Shown piece by piece: positions 1 through 5,560 of a stretch of 9,883 nt of DNA. The notes under the pieces were generated by a model that had not been told where the DNA came from, searched no databases, and saw only the letters and a program-made list of their open reading frames with translations. Both the position numbers and the translations under genes were made by a program. Location: positions 1 through 9,883 of the forward strand of contig JAPKDE010000087.1 in the NCBI GenBank assembly GCA_028822675.1. Reading direction: 5' to 3'. This DNA comes from Dehalococcoidia bacterium. Its GTDB lineage: Bacteria > Chloroflexota > Dehalococcoidia > UBA3495. The stretch's first letter is position 1. Each line of letters starts with the position of its first letter.

Positions 1-533
<533 letters not shown>

Positions 534-542
534 TGTGGTGCC

Positions 543-572
543 AAAAGGGGCGTCTGTTTTGTGAAACGCCCC
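543..572 (-). terminator. Rho-independent terminator after moeB
   Basis: On the minus strand GGGGCGT (572-566) pairs perfectly with ACGCCCC (553-547) across a 12-base loop and is followed by TTTT (546-543). It begins 22 bases after the moeB stop and lies upstream of cysM, so it should reduce but need not abolish read-through into cysM. The short U-tract suggests incomplete termination. Confidence 0.75.
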
Positions 573-593
573 AGTTGATATTTTTGACCTGGC

Positions 594-1442
594 CTAGTCG
601 TCGTCGCCGACTGCTGCGGCCTCTTTGGGCTCTGCGATGCCACAGAAGACTTCGTAATCGATCAACTCGGTCACTGTGGGGTTGTCGCCGCACAGCGGGC
701 AGTCCGGGTTTCTCTTGAGACGTACCTCACGGAAGGTCATGCTGAGAGCGTCGATGAGCAACAACCGTGAGCTGAGGGATTCCCCAATGCCCAGGAAGTA
801 TTTGAGGGCTTCCGTGGCCTGGACACTTCCGACCAAGCCGGTCAGTGCGCCCAGCACGCCAGCCTCGGCGCAGTTGGGGACCATGCCGGGAGGCGGGGGC
901 GACGGGAACAGGCAGCGATAGCAGCCCTCACCCGGTAGGAACACGGTGGCCTGGCCGTCAAATATCAGGATGCTGCCATCGACCAAAGGCTTGTTTAGCA
1001 GGTAGCAGGCATCGTTGACCAGATAGCGGGTGGCGAAGTTGTCGGCGCCGTTAATCACCAGGTCATATTGGCTGATGATTTCCATGGCGTTGTCGGCTTC
1101 CAGGCGGGTCTCATGGACGATCACATTCACGTCCGGGTTGTAAGCTTTGATGTTGTCGACGGCAGACTGAACTTTGGGTCGGCCTACGTCGGCGGTGTGA
1201 TGGAGAACCTGGCGTTGCAGGTTGGACAGTTCAACAACGTCGAAGTCGACGATGCCAACGGTGCCAACACCGGCCAATGACAGGTAAATGGCGGAGGGGG
1301 AACCCAGTCCGCCGGCACCGATGATCAGGGCTTTGGAGCCCATCAAGGCGCGCTGACCCTTGCTACCAACGTCGCCCATGATGATGTGGCGGCTGTATCT
1401 TTTTACTTGGTCTGGTGTGAGTACGATGGGTTGATCGGCCAT
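594..1442 (-). CDS. moeB: MoeB/ThiF-family sulfur-carrier adenylyltransferase
   Basis: E1-like enzyme that uses ATP to adenylate the C-terminal Gly-Gly of a ubiquitin-like sulfur carrier (MoaD, ThiS or CysO type). This 282-residue protein has the family opening (KRYSRHI), the ATP-binding glycine loop GAGGLGSP (42-49), NLQRQ with Arg77, Lys90, and the catalytic-region motif GADNFATRY with Asp134. The paired zinc cysteines are CYRC (174-177) and CPLC (248-251). A candidate active-site cysteine, Cys191, lies in NCAEAGVLG after a proline-rich loop. It lacks the C-terminal rhodanese domain of mycobacterial MoeZ and ends in an acidic tail, so sulfur must come from elsewhere. ATG 1442 is preceded by AGGAGG with 9-base spacing (1452-1457). 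A carrier gene is not visible nearby. Neighbouring cysM suggests a CysO-like partner; molybdopterin or thiamine roles remain possible. Confidence 0.92.
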   Translation of the reverse strand: MADQPIVLTPDQVKRYSRHIIMGDVGSKGQRALMGSKALIIGAGGLGSPSAIYLSLAGVGTVGIVDFDVVELSNLQRQVLHHTADVGRPKVQSAVDNIKAYNPDVNVIVHETRLEADNAMEIISQYDLVINGADNFATRYLVNDACYLLNKPLVDGSILIFDGQATVFLPGEGCYRCLFPSPPPPGMVPNCAEAGVLGALTGLVGSVQATEALKYFLGIGESLSSRLLLIDALSMTFREVRLKRNPDCPLCGDNPTVTELIDYEVFCGIAEPKEAAAVGDDD

Positions 1443-1466
1443 GGGTTGGACCCTCCTAATTTTTCC

Positions 1467-1483
1467 GGTACTACTGAAGTACC
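1467..1483 (-). repeat. Perfect inverted repeat upstream of moeB
   Basis: GGTACT (1467-1472), 5 bases, AGTACC (1478-1483), lying 25-41 bases before the moeB ATG and just upstream of its ribosome-binding site. There is no T-run, so it is not a terminator. It may be an operator half-site pair or an RNA hairpin near the ribosome-binding site. It does not match the IscR or CymR operator sequences I remember. A second, weaker pair GGGC/GCCC occurs at 1513-1516 and 1527-1530. Confidence 0.5.
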
Positions 1484-1583
1484 TTTGGGGTGCTTTCTTT
1501 ATAGATGTGCCTGGGCGAAATTGGGTGCCCGGCTTGTTTACTCTGGTTGATTGATCTGTTTAATTACGGCGTGTTTTGGCAAT

Positions 1584-1612
1584 AAAAAAACCCGCTCTTA
1601 CCCTTACGGGTT
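1584..1612 (-). terminator. Intrinsic terminator in the moeB leader
   Basis: On the minus strand AACCCG (1612-1607) pairs with CGGGTT (1594-1589) and runs directly into a further TTTTT (1588-1584). It lies 50 bases after the stop of the 29-codon leader ORF and about 140 bases before moeB. It therefore sits inside the predicted moeB transcript and not at a gene end. Its 5' arm overlaps a small alternative hairpin ACCC-GUAA-GGGU (1611-1600) with a GNRA-type loop. The two cannot form together. Confidence 0.72.
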
Positions 1613-1662
1613 ACTCAAACGGGTGGGCGCAGGCTTCAGATGTGCAGAAGTTAATGCCTCCC

Positions 1663-1752
1663 CTATGTGGGCGAACACGTACAAGCGCACGTTAGTTGAA
1701 AGAGGCCTATGGGCTGAAAATAGACGTCATGCTGCAAATTAGATGTATTCAT
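1663..1752 (-). CDS. Polycysteine leader peptide (29 aa)
   Basis: A short ORF from ATG 1752-1750 to TAG 1665-1663, begins MNTSNLQHD and ends with the segment TCACTCSPT: Cys22, Cys24 and Cys26, coded TGC, TGT, TGT. Three cysteines within five residues, close to the end of a tiny ORF that precedes a terminator and cysteine-synthesis genes, is the hallmark of an attenuation leader peptide. The ATG lies only about 4 bases from the predicted transcription start, and no Shine-Dalgarno sequence precedes it, so translation would be leaderless or nearly so. Cysteine-responsive leaderless polycysteine ORFs are known from mycobacteria; I recognise the architecture, not a sequence homologue. Its role would be the act of translation, not the peptide. 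The alternative is a chance ORF. Confidence 0.7.
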   Translation of the reverse strand: MNTSNLQHDVYFQPIGLFQLTCACTCSPT

Positions 1753-1762
1753 TAACGATTCG

Positions 1763-1791
1763 AGTCTATTCCTGGCAAAAGTGGTTGTCAA
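1763..1791 (-). promoter_or_regulatory. Sigma70-type promoter for the leader-moeB-cysM unit
   Basis: TTGACA (1791-1786, perfect -35), 17-base spacer, TAGACT (1768-1763, 4 of 6 matches to TATAAT). It lies 55 bases downstream of the rrf2 stop. The predicted start is near 1756, four bases before the leader-peptide ATG. Confidence 0.75.
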
Positions 1792-1845
1792 GCAAATGCG
1801 TGCGTGGAGCGGCCTGCCTAGTGGTGGCTCTGGCAGTCTGGTTTG

Positions 1846-2274
1846 TTAGGCCAATTGACCGGCCAAGCTCGACTGCCTCTCTGCCAAATCAGCAACCGTG
1901 ATGTTGGTTAAAACGTCTTGGATTGCTGATTCAACGGTTTTCCACACTTCTTGCTGGGCACAGGTGTGGGACAACGCGCAATCGTGGGGGTTGATGAGGC
2001 AGTCCAGGGGCGAATTGCTGCTGTCCAGACTCTGCATCACCATGTTGAGGTCAATTTCTTTGGGATCCATGGCCAAGGCATGTCCGCCCTGGGGGCCTCT
2101 TCGGCTGGTGACGAAACCAAACTTGTTCAGGGAGGTCATCAGTTGGTCTAGGTAGGCTTCCGGGATGCCTTGTTTGTAGGCGATAGCAGAGGTTTGGATG
2201 TGGCCGTCACCGTAGTTAAGGGCCAGTTCAACCAACGCCCTTACCCCATAGTCTACTTTCATGGGAATTTTCAT
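1846..2274 (-). CDS. Rrf2-family transcriptional regulator with IscR-like cysteine triad
   Basis: A 142-residue winged-helix repressor/activator. The N-terminal part (VDYGVRALVELAL, then IPEAYLDQLMTSLNKFGFVTSRRGPQGG) is the classical Rrf2 DNA-binding domain with the GGY/GGH-like wing. Cys92, Cys99 and Cys105 in LDCLINPHDCALSHTC match the triad that holds a [2Fe-2S] cluster in IscR, with spacing 6 and 5 residues. It therefore probably senses iron-sulfur, redox or nitrosative status. Rrf2 members also include CymR, the cysteine-metabolism repressor, and this gene stands directly upstream of a cysteine block on the same strand. Control of moeB-cysM is plausible but unproven. ATG 2274 was chosen because GGGAGG lies at good distance; a second ATG is four codons in. 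The 45 bases after its stop contain a CTGCC/GGCAG hairpin without a T-run. Confidence 0.9.
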   Translation of the reverse strand: MKIPMKVDYGVRALVELALNYGDGHIQTSAIAYKQGIPEAYLDQLMTSLNKFGFVTSRRGPQGGHALAMDPKEIDLNMVMQSLDSSNSPLDCLINPHDCALSHTCAQQEVWKTVESAIQDVLTNITVADLAERQSSLAGQLA

Positions 2275-2324
2275 TAAGTCCTACCTCCCAAAAACCGGCC
2301 ACCAGCGTGGAGCACCAAAGGCAA

Positions 2325-2353
2325 ATTATACACCAGCCCATCCTCAAATCCAA
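2325..2353 (-). promoter_or_regulatory. Probable rrf2 promoter
   Basis: A perfect TATAAT (2330-2325) with TTGGAT (2353-2348) 17 bases upstream; the -35 matches only 3 of 6. It lies 50 bases before the regulator start. The rest of the 175-base gap to the thioesterase stop shows no clear terminator, so read-through from upstream is possible. Confidence 0.6.
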
Positions 2354-2449
2354 GATTGTCTACTAGCCTGGTCAACATTTTTGCCTGGCCGGATTCTAGG
2401 CGGTTGTATATAGGCATTGATTGGAGGGAGCCAAGTTGAGCAATCTGCC

Positions 2450-2899
2450 TTAGGTGCGCGGTTGTAGGACCATGTAAGTGCCAAGCCCCTGGGCGATCAT
2501 TTTGCCGTCCTGGTCTTTAACCTGCATCTCGCCCACCATCAACGTGCTTCCGGCGCTGATGATCTTGCAATTGGCCGTTAGCTCGCCTCTTTCAGCTGCG
2601 GCAAGAAAATTTATCTTGAGTTCAATGGTTGTGGTGGCCTCGCCGGGCTTCAAAAGCGGCCTGATCGCACGGAACATGGCATAATCTGCCAGCGCCACCA
2701 CTATTCCTCCCTGGACCCTTCCGGCCAGTTGCAGATGGTTGGGGTTGATGGGCATTACCACGGTGCTGGTGCCGTCATTCGGGTCGGTCACTCTCATATC
2801 CAATAATTGGGAGAAAGGGGACTCGTAAACAAACCCATCTTGGCTCGAGGGAAAATCGGAAGGAAAATCGGTGGCCAATTGTGCTCCTGGTTTCTCCAC
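2450..2899 (-). CDS. PaaI-like hotdog-fold thioesterase
   Basis: A 149-residue single hotdog domain, the usual length for PaaI/4HBT acyl-CoA thioesterases, which hydrolyse cytosolic acyl-CoA or aryl-CoA esters. Seen: the helix segment AGRVQGGIVVALADYAMFRA (59-78) with the conserved acidic residue Asp72, and the long strand region TTTIELKINFLAAAERGELTANC followed by the G-x-G-type end (AQGLGTYMV). The usual HGG is QGG here (63-65), a variant found in some family members. The substrate cannot be told. The start is GTG 2899-2897 without a good Shine-Dalgarno sequence; the N-terminal 20 residues look unstructured and an internal start is possible. It shares no obvious pathway with rrf2 or cysM. 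Confidence 0.87.
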   Translation of the reverse strand: MEKPGAQLATDFPSDFPSSQDGFVYESPFSQLLDMRVTDPNDGTSTVVMPINPNHLQLAGRVQGGIVVALADYAMFRAIRPLLKPGEATTTIELKINFLAAAERGELTANCKIISAGSTLMVGEMQVKDQDGKMIAQGLGTYMVLQPRT

Positions 2900-2916
2900 T
2901 GGTTATTGTCTGGTCA

Positions 2917-2937
2917 ATTCGGCGATTTCTGCCGAAT
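2917..2937 (-). repeat. Inverted repeat in the thioesterase 5' region
   Basis: Perfect 7-bp arms ATTCGGC (2917-2923) and GCCGAAT (2931-2937) around 7 bases. It lies between a -10-like TATACT and the GTG start of the thioesterase, just downstream of the expected transcription start. This is a good position for a repressor site or a 5' hairpin. No protein can be named. Confidence 0.5.
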
Positions 2938-2948
2938 AAACCCGTCTC

Positions 2949-2954
2949 AGTATA
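2949..2954 (-). promoter_or_regulatory. -10-like element for the thioesterase gene
   Basis: TATACT on the minus strand (5 of 6 matches), 50 bases before the GTG start. No convincing -35 hexamer at 16-18 bases, so this is tentative. It forms a divergent promoter region with the plus-strand element at 3016-3021. Confidence 0.4.
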
Positions 2955-3015
2955 CATTGAGTTTTGGGCCTAAGCTGACTCAGCCGGGGCCTGTGCGTAA
3001 TTATCGTTCCGAGGC

Positions 3016-3021
3016 TATAAT
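3016..3021 (+). promoter_or_regulatory. -10 element of the plus-strand operon
   Basis: A perfect TATAAT. The -35 region around 2992-2998 is poor (TGTGCG/GTGCGT), so the promoter may need an activator or a non-standard sigma contact. The start would be near 3028, giving a leader of about 75 bases to the GTG minicistron and 140 bases to the first larger gene. The leader also holds a small GGGC-ACCT-GCCC hairpin around 3045. Confidence 0.5.
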
Positions 3022-3102
3022 GTATGATTGTATTTCTCGCAATTGGGCACCTGCCCAGCCGCGATATCCCAACCTCGATGTCAATATCTAGGAGCAGAAC
3101 TG

Positions 3103-3171
3103 GTGATTGGTAGTAGCACTGAAAATAATTTGGAGTCTCCAATAAAGACTCGATACGGGGCCGGACGATGA
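3103..3171 (+). CDS. Possible 22-aa minicistron translationally coupled to the next gene
   Basis: A GTG (3103-3105) follows AGGAG (3090-3094) with an ideal 8-base spacer. The frame runs 22 codons and its TGA (3169-3171) overlaps the ATG of the downstream membrane-protein gene as ATGA. The peptide begins MIGSSTENN and ends TRYGAGR and has no hydrophobic segment. The downstream gene has only a weak GGGG as ribosome-binding site, so coupling by this minicistron could supply its translation. I recognise no homologue. The ORF is short enough to be chance; the Shine-Dalgarno and overlap geometry are the arguments for it. Confidence 0.45.
   Translation: MIGSSTENNLESPIKTRYGAGR
3130..3142 (+). repeat. 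13-bp palindrome upstream of the membrane-protein gene
   Basis: TTGGAG-T-CTCCAA, perfect. It overlaps a second inverted pair, GAGTC (3133-3137) with GACTC (3147-3151). Both lie inside the minicistron and 25 bases or less before the next ATG. Operator or RNA hairpin that affects translation are both possible. Confidence 0.4.
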
Positions 3172-3518
3172 TTAAAGGGGTTCTAGTCGGTTTCGTAATC
3201 ATGTTGATTTTGGCCTTGGTGCCAATCGTCCATTTTCTGGGAATCCCCTTTGGCCCGTTCATCGGCGGCTACTATGGAATATCCGCCGCAACGGATAGCC
3301 AAGGTGCTCCGGGCCACAAGGCATTAGTATTCGGAGCGTGGACCGGCTTGCTGTCGTTGATTGCGGCGGCAATAATCATTTTCATAGTCGACAACGTTTT
3401 CGATCCGAGCGGCGATTTACGGGTCATCTTGTGGGGCGTCGTAATAGTCGTCCCCTTCTACTATGGAAGCATGGCCGGACTGGGAGTTTGGTTCGCAGAG
3501 CTCAAGGCCAAGCTCTGA
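3168..3518 (+). CDS. Small three-helix membrane protein of unknown function
   Basis: A 116-residue, strongly hydrophobic protein. Predicted by eye: helix 1 at about 4-25, a Gly/Pro-rich loop (GIPFGPFIGGYYGIS, 25-39), helix 2 at about 53-75, and helix 3 at about 85-108 ending in the charged tail ELKAKL. The glycine-rich turn and three-helix layout recall small DUF5518-like membrane proteins, but I do not recognise it with certainty. It is the first full-size gene of the plus-strand run, 40 bases before the flippase-like gene, so it might be an accessory of that membrane machinery. Start ATG 3168 overlaps the stop of a 22-codon minicistron. Confidence 0.72.
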   Translation: MIKGVLVGFVIMLILALVPIVHFLGIPFGPFIGGYYGISAATDSQGAPGHKALVFGAWTGLLSLIAAAIIIFIVDNVFDPSGDLRVILWGVVIVVPFYYGSMAGLGVWFAELKAKL

Positions 3519-3558
3519 TCGGACCAGCAAACGTCCTCTGCCGGAATAACGCCCGACC

Positions 3559-4491
3559 ATGAACAAAAAATGGTTATTGCTGGCCGTGCTGACCGTGGGC
3601 GTATTTGTGGCGCTGGTCGGCTACGGGGATTTCGGCGGCACGATCGACGAAATCGGCAACCTGCCGATAAGTTATCTGATTGCCGGTTTAGCCTTGGCGT
3701 TGGCCAACTATTTGCTACGTTTTCTGCGCTGGGCCTTTTACTTGAGGGTTTTAAAGATAGATGTCCCGGTTGGCATCAGCGCGTTGGTTTTTCTCTCCGG
3801 CCTCGCAATGTCCATGACTCCAGGCAAGGCCGGCGAGTTGGTAAAATGTTACTTACTCAACAGCAAGACTCGGGTTCCGGTGGGCCGGTCGGCACCGGTG
3901 GTGGTCATGGAGCGGCTCACGGATGTGATCTCTGTGATTATCCTGGGATTAACCGGGTTCATACTGCTGCCGGTTCCTGTGATAGCGGTTTTGGCGGTAG
4001 CCCTAGTAATTTCCGTCATTGGCCTGATGTTTGCGCTATCCAGGCAGGCTTTACGTTTGACCGGACTGCCGATCTTGTCCAAATGGAGCGAACTTCTTAG
4101 GGACTCCCAAGAGGGTTTCAAGGAGTTGGCCGCGCCCAGAGTGATGGTGGTTGGTGTAGCGTTCGGGGCTGTGGCCTGGTTCGCAGAGGGACTAGCTTTG
4201 TGGATAATATTGCGCGGTATTGGCTCGGAGATCGATCTTGTGCGGGCGCTTCCCATCTACGCTGCGGCTACTTTGGTGGGCGCGGTGACCGCCCTGCCCG
4301 GCGGATTGGTTGGCACAGAAGGCAGCATGTTGGCATTCTTGCAACAGAGCGGAGTAACTAGGGCCGGGGCGTCGGCGGGCACCGTGTTGATCAGATTGGT
4401 AACACTCTGGTTTGCCGTGCTGGTTGGCCTACTGGCTCTGCTGGCGCTGCGCCGAATCCCGGCAGCCGAACCCCCGAGAACGGACCCTTAA
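3559..4491 (+). CDS. Flippase-like integral membrane protein (UPF0104 / LPG-synthase TM family)
   Basis: A 310-residue polytopic protein with about eight hydrophobic segments. It carries the family landmarks: YLLRFLRWAFYLR (51-63), GLAMSMTPGKAGELVKCYLL (81-100), the ERLTD motif (118-122) and ALPGGLVGTEGSML (245-258) near the end. The family includes the membrane part of MprF (lysyl-phosphatidylglycerol synthase and flippase) and archaeal AglD, and is generally linked to handling polar-lipid or polyprenyl-phosphate head groups. There is no aminoacyl-transferase domain, so it is not an MprF. The next gene makes a polyprenyl-phosphate sugar precursor, so translocation of that lipid-linked sugar across the membrane is a reasonable inference. 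No strong Shine-Dalgarno sequence precedes ATG 3559. Confidence 0.88.
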   Translation: MNKKWLLLAVLTVGVFVALVGYGDFGGTIDEIGNLPISYLIAGLALALANYLLRFLRWAFYLRVLKIDVPVGISALVFLSGLAMSMTPGKAGELVKCYLLNSKTRVPVGRSAPVVVMERLTDVISVIILGLTGFILLPVPVIAVLAVALVISVIGLMFALSRQALRLTGLPILSKWSELLRDSQEGFKELAAPRVMVVGVAFGAVAWFAEGLALWIILRGIGSEIDLVRALPIYAAATLVGAVTALPGGLVGTEGSMLAFLQQSGVTRAGASAGTVLIRLVTLWFAVLVGLLALLALRRIPAAEPPRTDP

Positions 4492-4528
4492 CCGGATTGA
4501 CTCTTAGATAGAGAGACGCTAACTGAAT

Positions 4529-5488
4529 TTGGGCGCTACAGAAAACATTCAAGGGTCTGGTCAAAGCTCCGGAAAACCAGGTGCGCTGGGGCTTAGTCCG
4601 GCTGCCCTGCTCAAGGCCTTGCGTCCGCTCCAATGGGTCAAGAACGGACTGGTGTTCTTGCCCTTCGTTTTTGCAGTGGATGTGGCTTGGAGTACCGAGA
4701 ACCTTGACCCGGTGCCCGGATTACTTGGGACGCTCTTACTGGTTGCTCTGGCGTTTTGCGCCCTCTCCAGTGCCATCTATCTATTCAACGACCTGATGGA
4801 CCGTAACGCTGATCAGCTGCACCCGACCAAGCGAAACAGACCGATTGCCTCCGGAAAAGTTAGCGTGCCAGTAGCAGCCTCCGTGATGGTGGTGTTGGCG
4901 GCCATCGGACTGGCGGTGATGGTCGTGGTGGAGCCGATGTTGGGATTAGCCGGGGGGATTTACTCTCTGATAAACGTAGGCTATTCGCTGGGGATAAAAA
5001 ATATTGTGCTGTTGGACGCCTTTGCTGTGACCAGCGGCTATATCATCCGCGCCTCCGCTGGCGCATTGGCCATTGATGTAACGCCGTCACCCTGGTTATA
5101 CGCGACCACTGGCGCCGGGGCGCTTTTCATCGTGTTGGGGCGGCGCTTTGCCGAAGTCCGATTGGCGGGTGATTCAGCAGAAGAACAAAGAAAGGTTTTG
5201 AAAGATTACTCCGGTCCGTTCATCAATCAATTGTTGATGTTGTCTGCTGCTGCGGCGTGGCTGAGCTATACTCTTTATACGGTGGAAGCGACAAACCTGC
5301 CGGATAACAACACCATGTTATTCACGCTGCCATTTGTCACCTTTGGTCTGTTCCGCTACCTATTTCTGTTGAACAACAGCGAGCAAGCAGAGGCACCGGA
5401 GCAATTGATAATTCGCGATTTACCCCTGGTGCTATCAATCATCAGTTGGGTTGCCGTATCTACTCTGGTTTTGTTATTGAATAATTGA
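4529..5488 (+). CDS. UbiA-family prenyltransferase, decaprenyl-phosphate phosphoribosyltransferase-like
   Basis: A 319-residue membrane enzyme. Seen: LRPLQWVKN (31-39), the metal-binding motif NDLMDRNAD (87-95) followed by HPTKRNRPIASG (98-109), and YSLGIKNIVLLD with GYIIRASAGALAI (152-182). LGRRFAEVRLAG (203-214) and the C-terminal EAPEQLIIRDLPL complete it. These features, especially the opening QWVKN, the R-RFAE segment and the APE-x6-RD tail, fit DPPR synthases such as mycobacterial Rv3806c, which put phosphoribose from PRPP on polyprenyl phosphate, and not quinone or heme UbiA enzymes. The product feeds arabinan synthesis in mycobacteria; here its use is unknown. The start is TTG 4529: an in-frame stop lies at 4520-4522 and no ATG occurs before residue 90. 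It sits 37 bases after the flippase-like gene. Confidence 0.88.
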   Translation: MGATENIQGSGQSSGKPGALGLSPAALLKALRPLQWVKNGLVFLPFVFAVDVAWSTENLDPVPGLLGTLLLVALAFCALSSAIYLFNDLMDRNADQLHPTKRNRPIASGKVSVPVAASVMVVLAAIGLAVMVVVEPMLGLAGGIYSLINVGYSLGIKNIVLLDAFAVTSGYIIRASAGALAIDVTPSPWLYATTGAGALFIVLGRRFAEVRLAGDSAEEQRKVLKDYSGPFINQLLMLSAAAAWLSYTLYTVEATNLPDNNTMLFTLPFVTFGLFRYLFLLNNSEQAEAPEQLIIRDLPLVLSIISWVAVSTLVLLLNN

Positions 5489-5560
5489 GGATACGTTCTC
5501 ATCAGAAACTCGTAAGCTAGCTAGACGGGCAGACCAGCGTCTTAAAAACAGGAGCCAATA

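Larger units (their letters stand above)
1584..1756 (-). promoter_or_regulatory. Putative cysteine attenuator leader RNA of the moeB-cysM genes
   Basis: The RNA would start near 1756, just after the promoter at 1763-1791, and end at the terminator. It carries a 29-codon ORF with three cysteine codons (1689-1675), followed by competing helices. GUUAAUG (1756-1750, containing the leader start codon) pairs with CAUUAAC (1656-1650). GCCUC (1706-1702) pairs with GAGGC (1660-1656). CCC-ACAUA-GGG spans the leader stop. An alternative AGG/CUUC with GAAG/CCU hairpin uses 1659-1631. Inference: ribosomes that pause at Cys codons when charged tRNA-Cys is low would shift this folding and let transcription pass the terminator. 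Which helix is the true antiterminator is not clear by eye. No T-box, SAM or TPP consensus was seen. The rest of the 1443-1845 gap holds the promoter, an inverted repeat and the moeB ribosome-binding site. Confidence 0.62.

Noticed and set aside
1551..1742. 63-codon plus-strand ORF in the rrf2-moeB gap
   Set aside because: No ribosome-binding site and no recognisable domain. It lies antisense to the promoter-leader-terminator structure.
1443..1760. T-box, SAM or TPP riboswitch ahead of moeB
   Set aside because: No T-box TGGNACCGCG-like sequence and no SAM or TPP core sequences. The Cys-codon leader ORF explains the terminator better.
2450..2899. Thioesterase as inactive because HGG is QGG
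   Set aside because: The acidic Asp72 is kept, and Gln at that position occurs in some hotdog thioesterases, so loss of activity is not supported.
2807..3091. 94-codon plus-strand ORF across the divergent promoter region
   Set aside because: It overlaps the thioesterase start on the other strand, has no Shine-Dalgarno sequence, and contains promoter-like elements of both strands.
5523..5542. AGACG/CGTCT hairpin followed by TAAAAA after the UbiA gene
   Set aside because: The stem is only 5 bp and the tail is A-rich on the transcribed strand, so it is not a plus-strand terminator. On the minus strand there is no gene that needs one.
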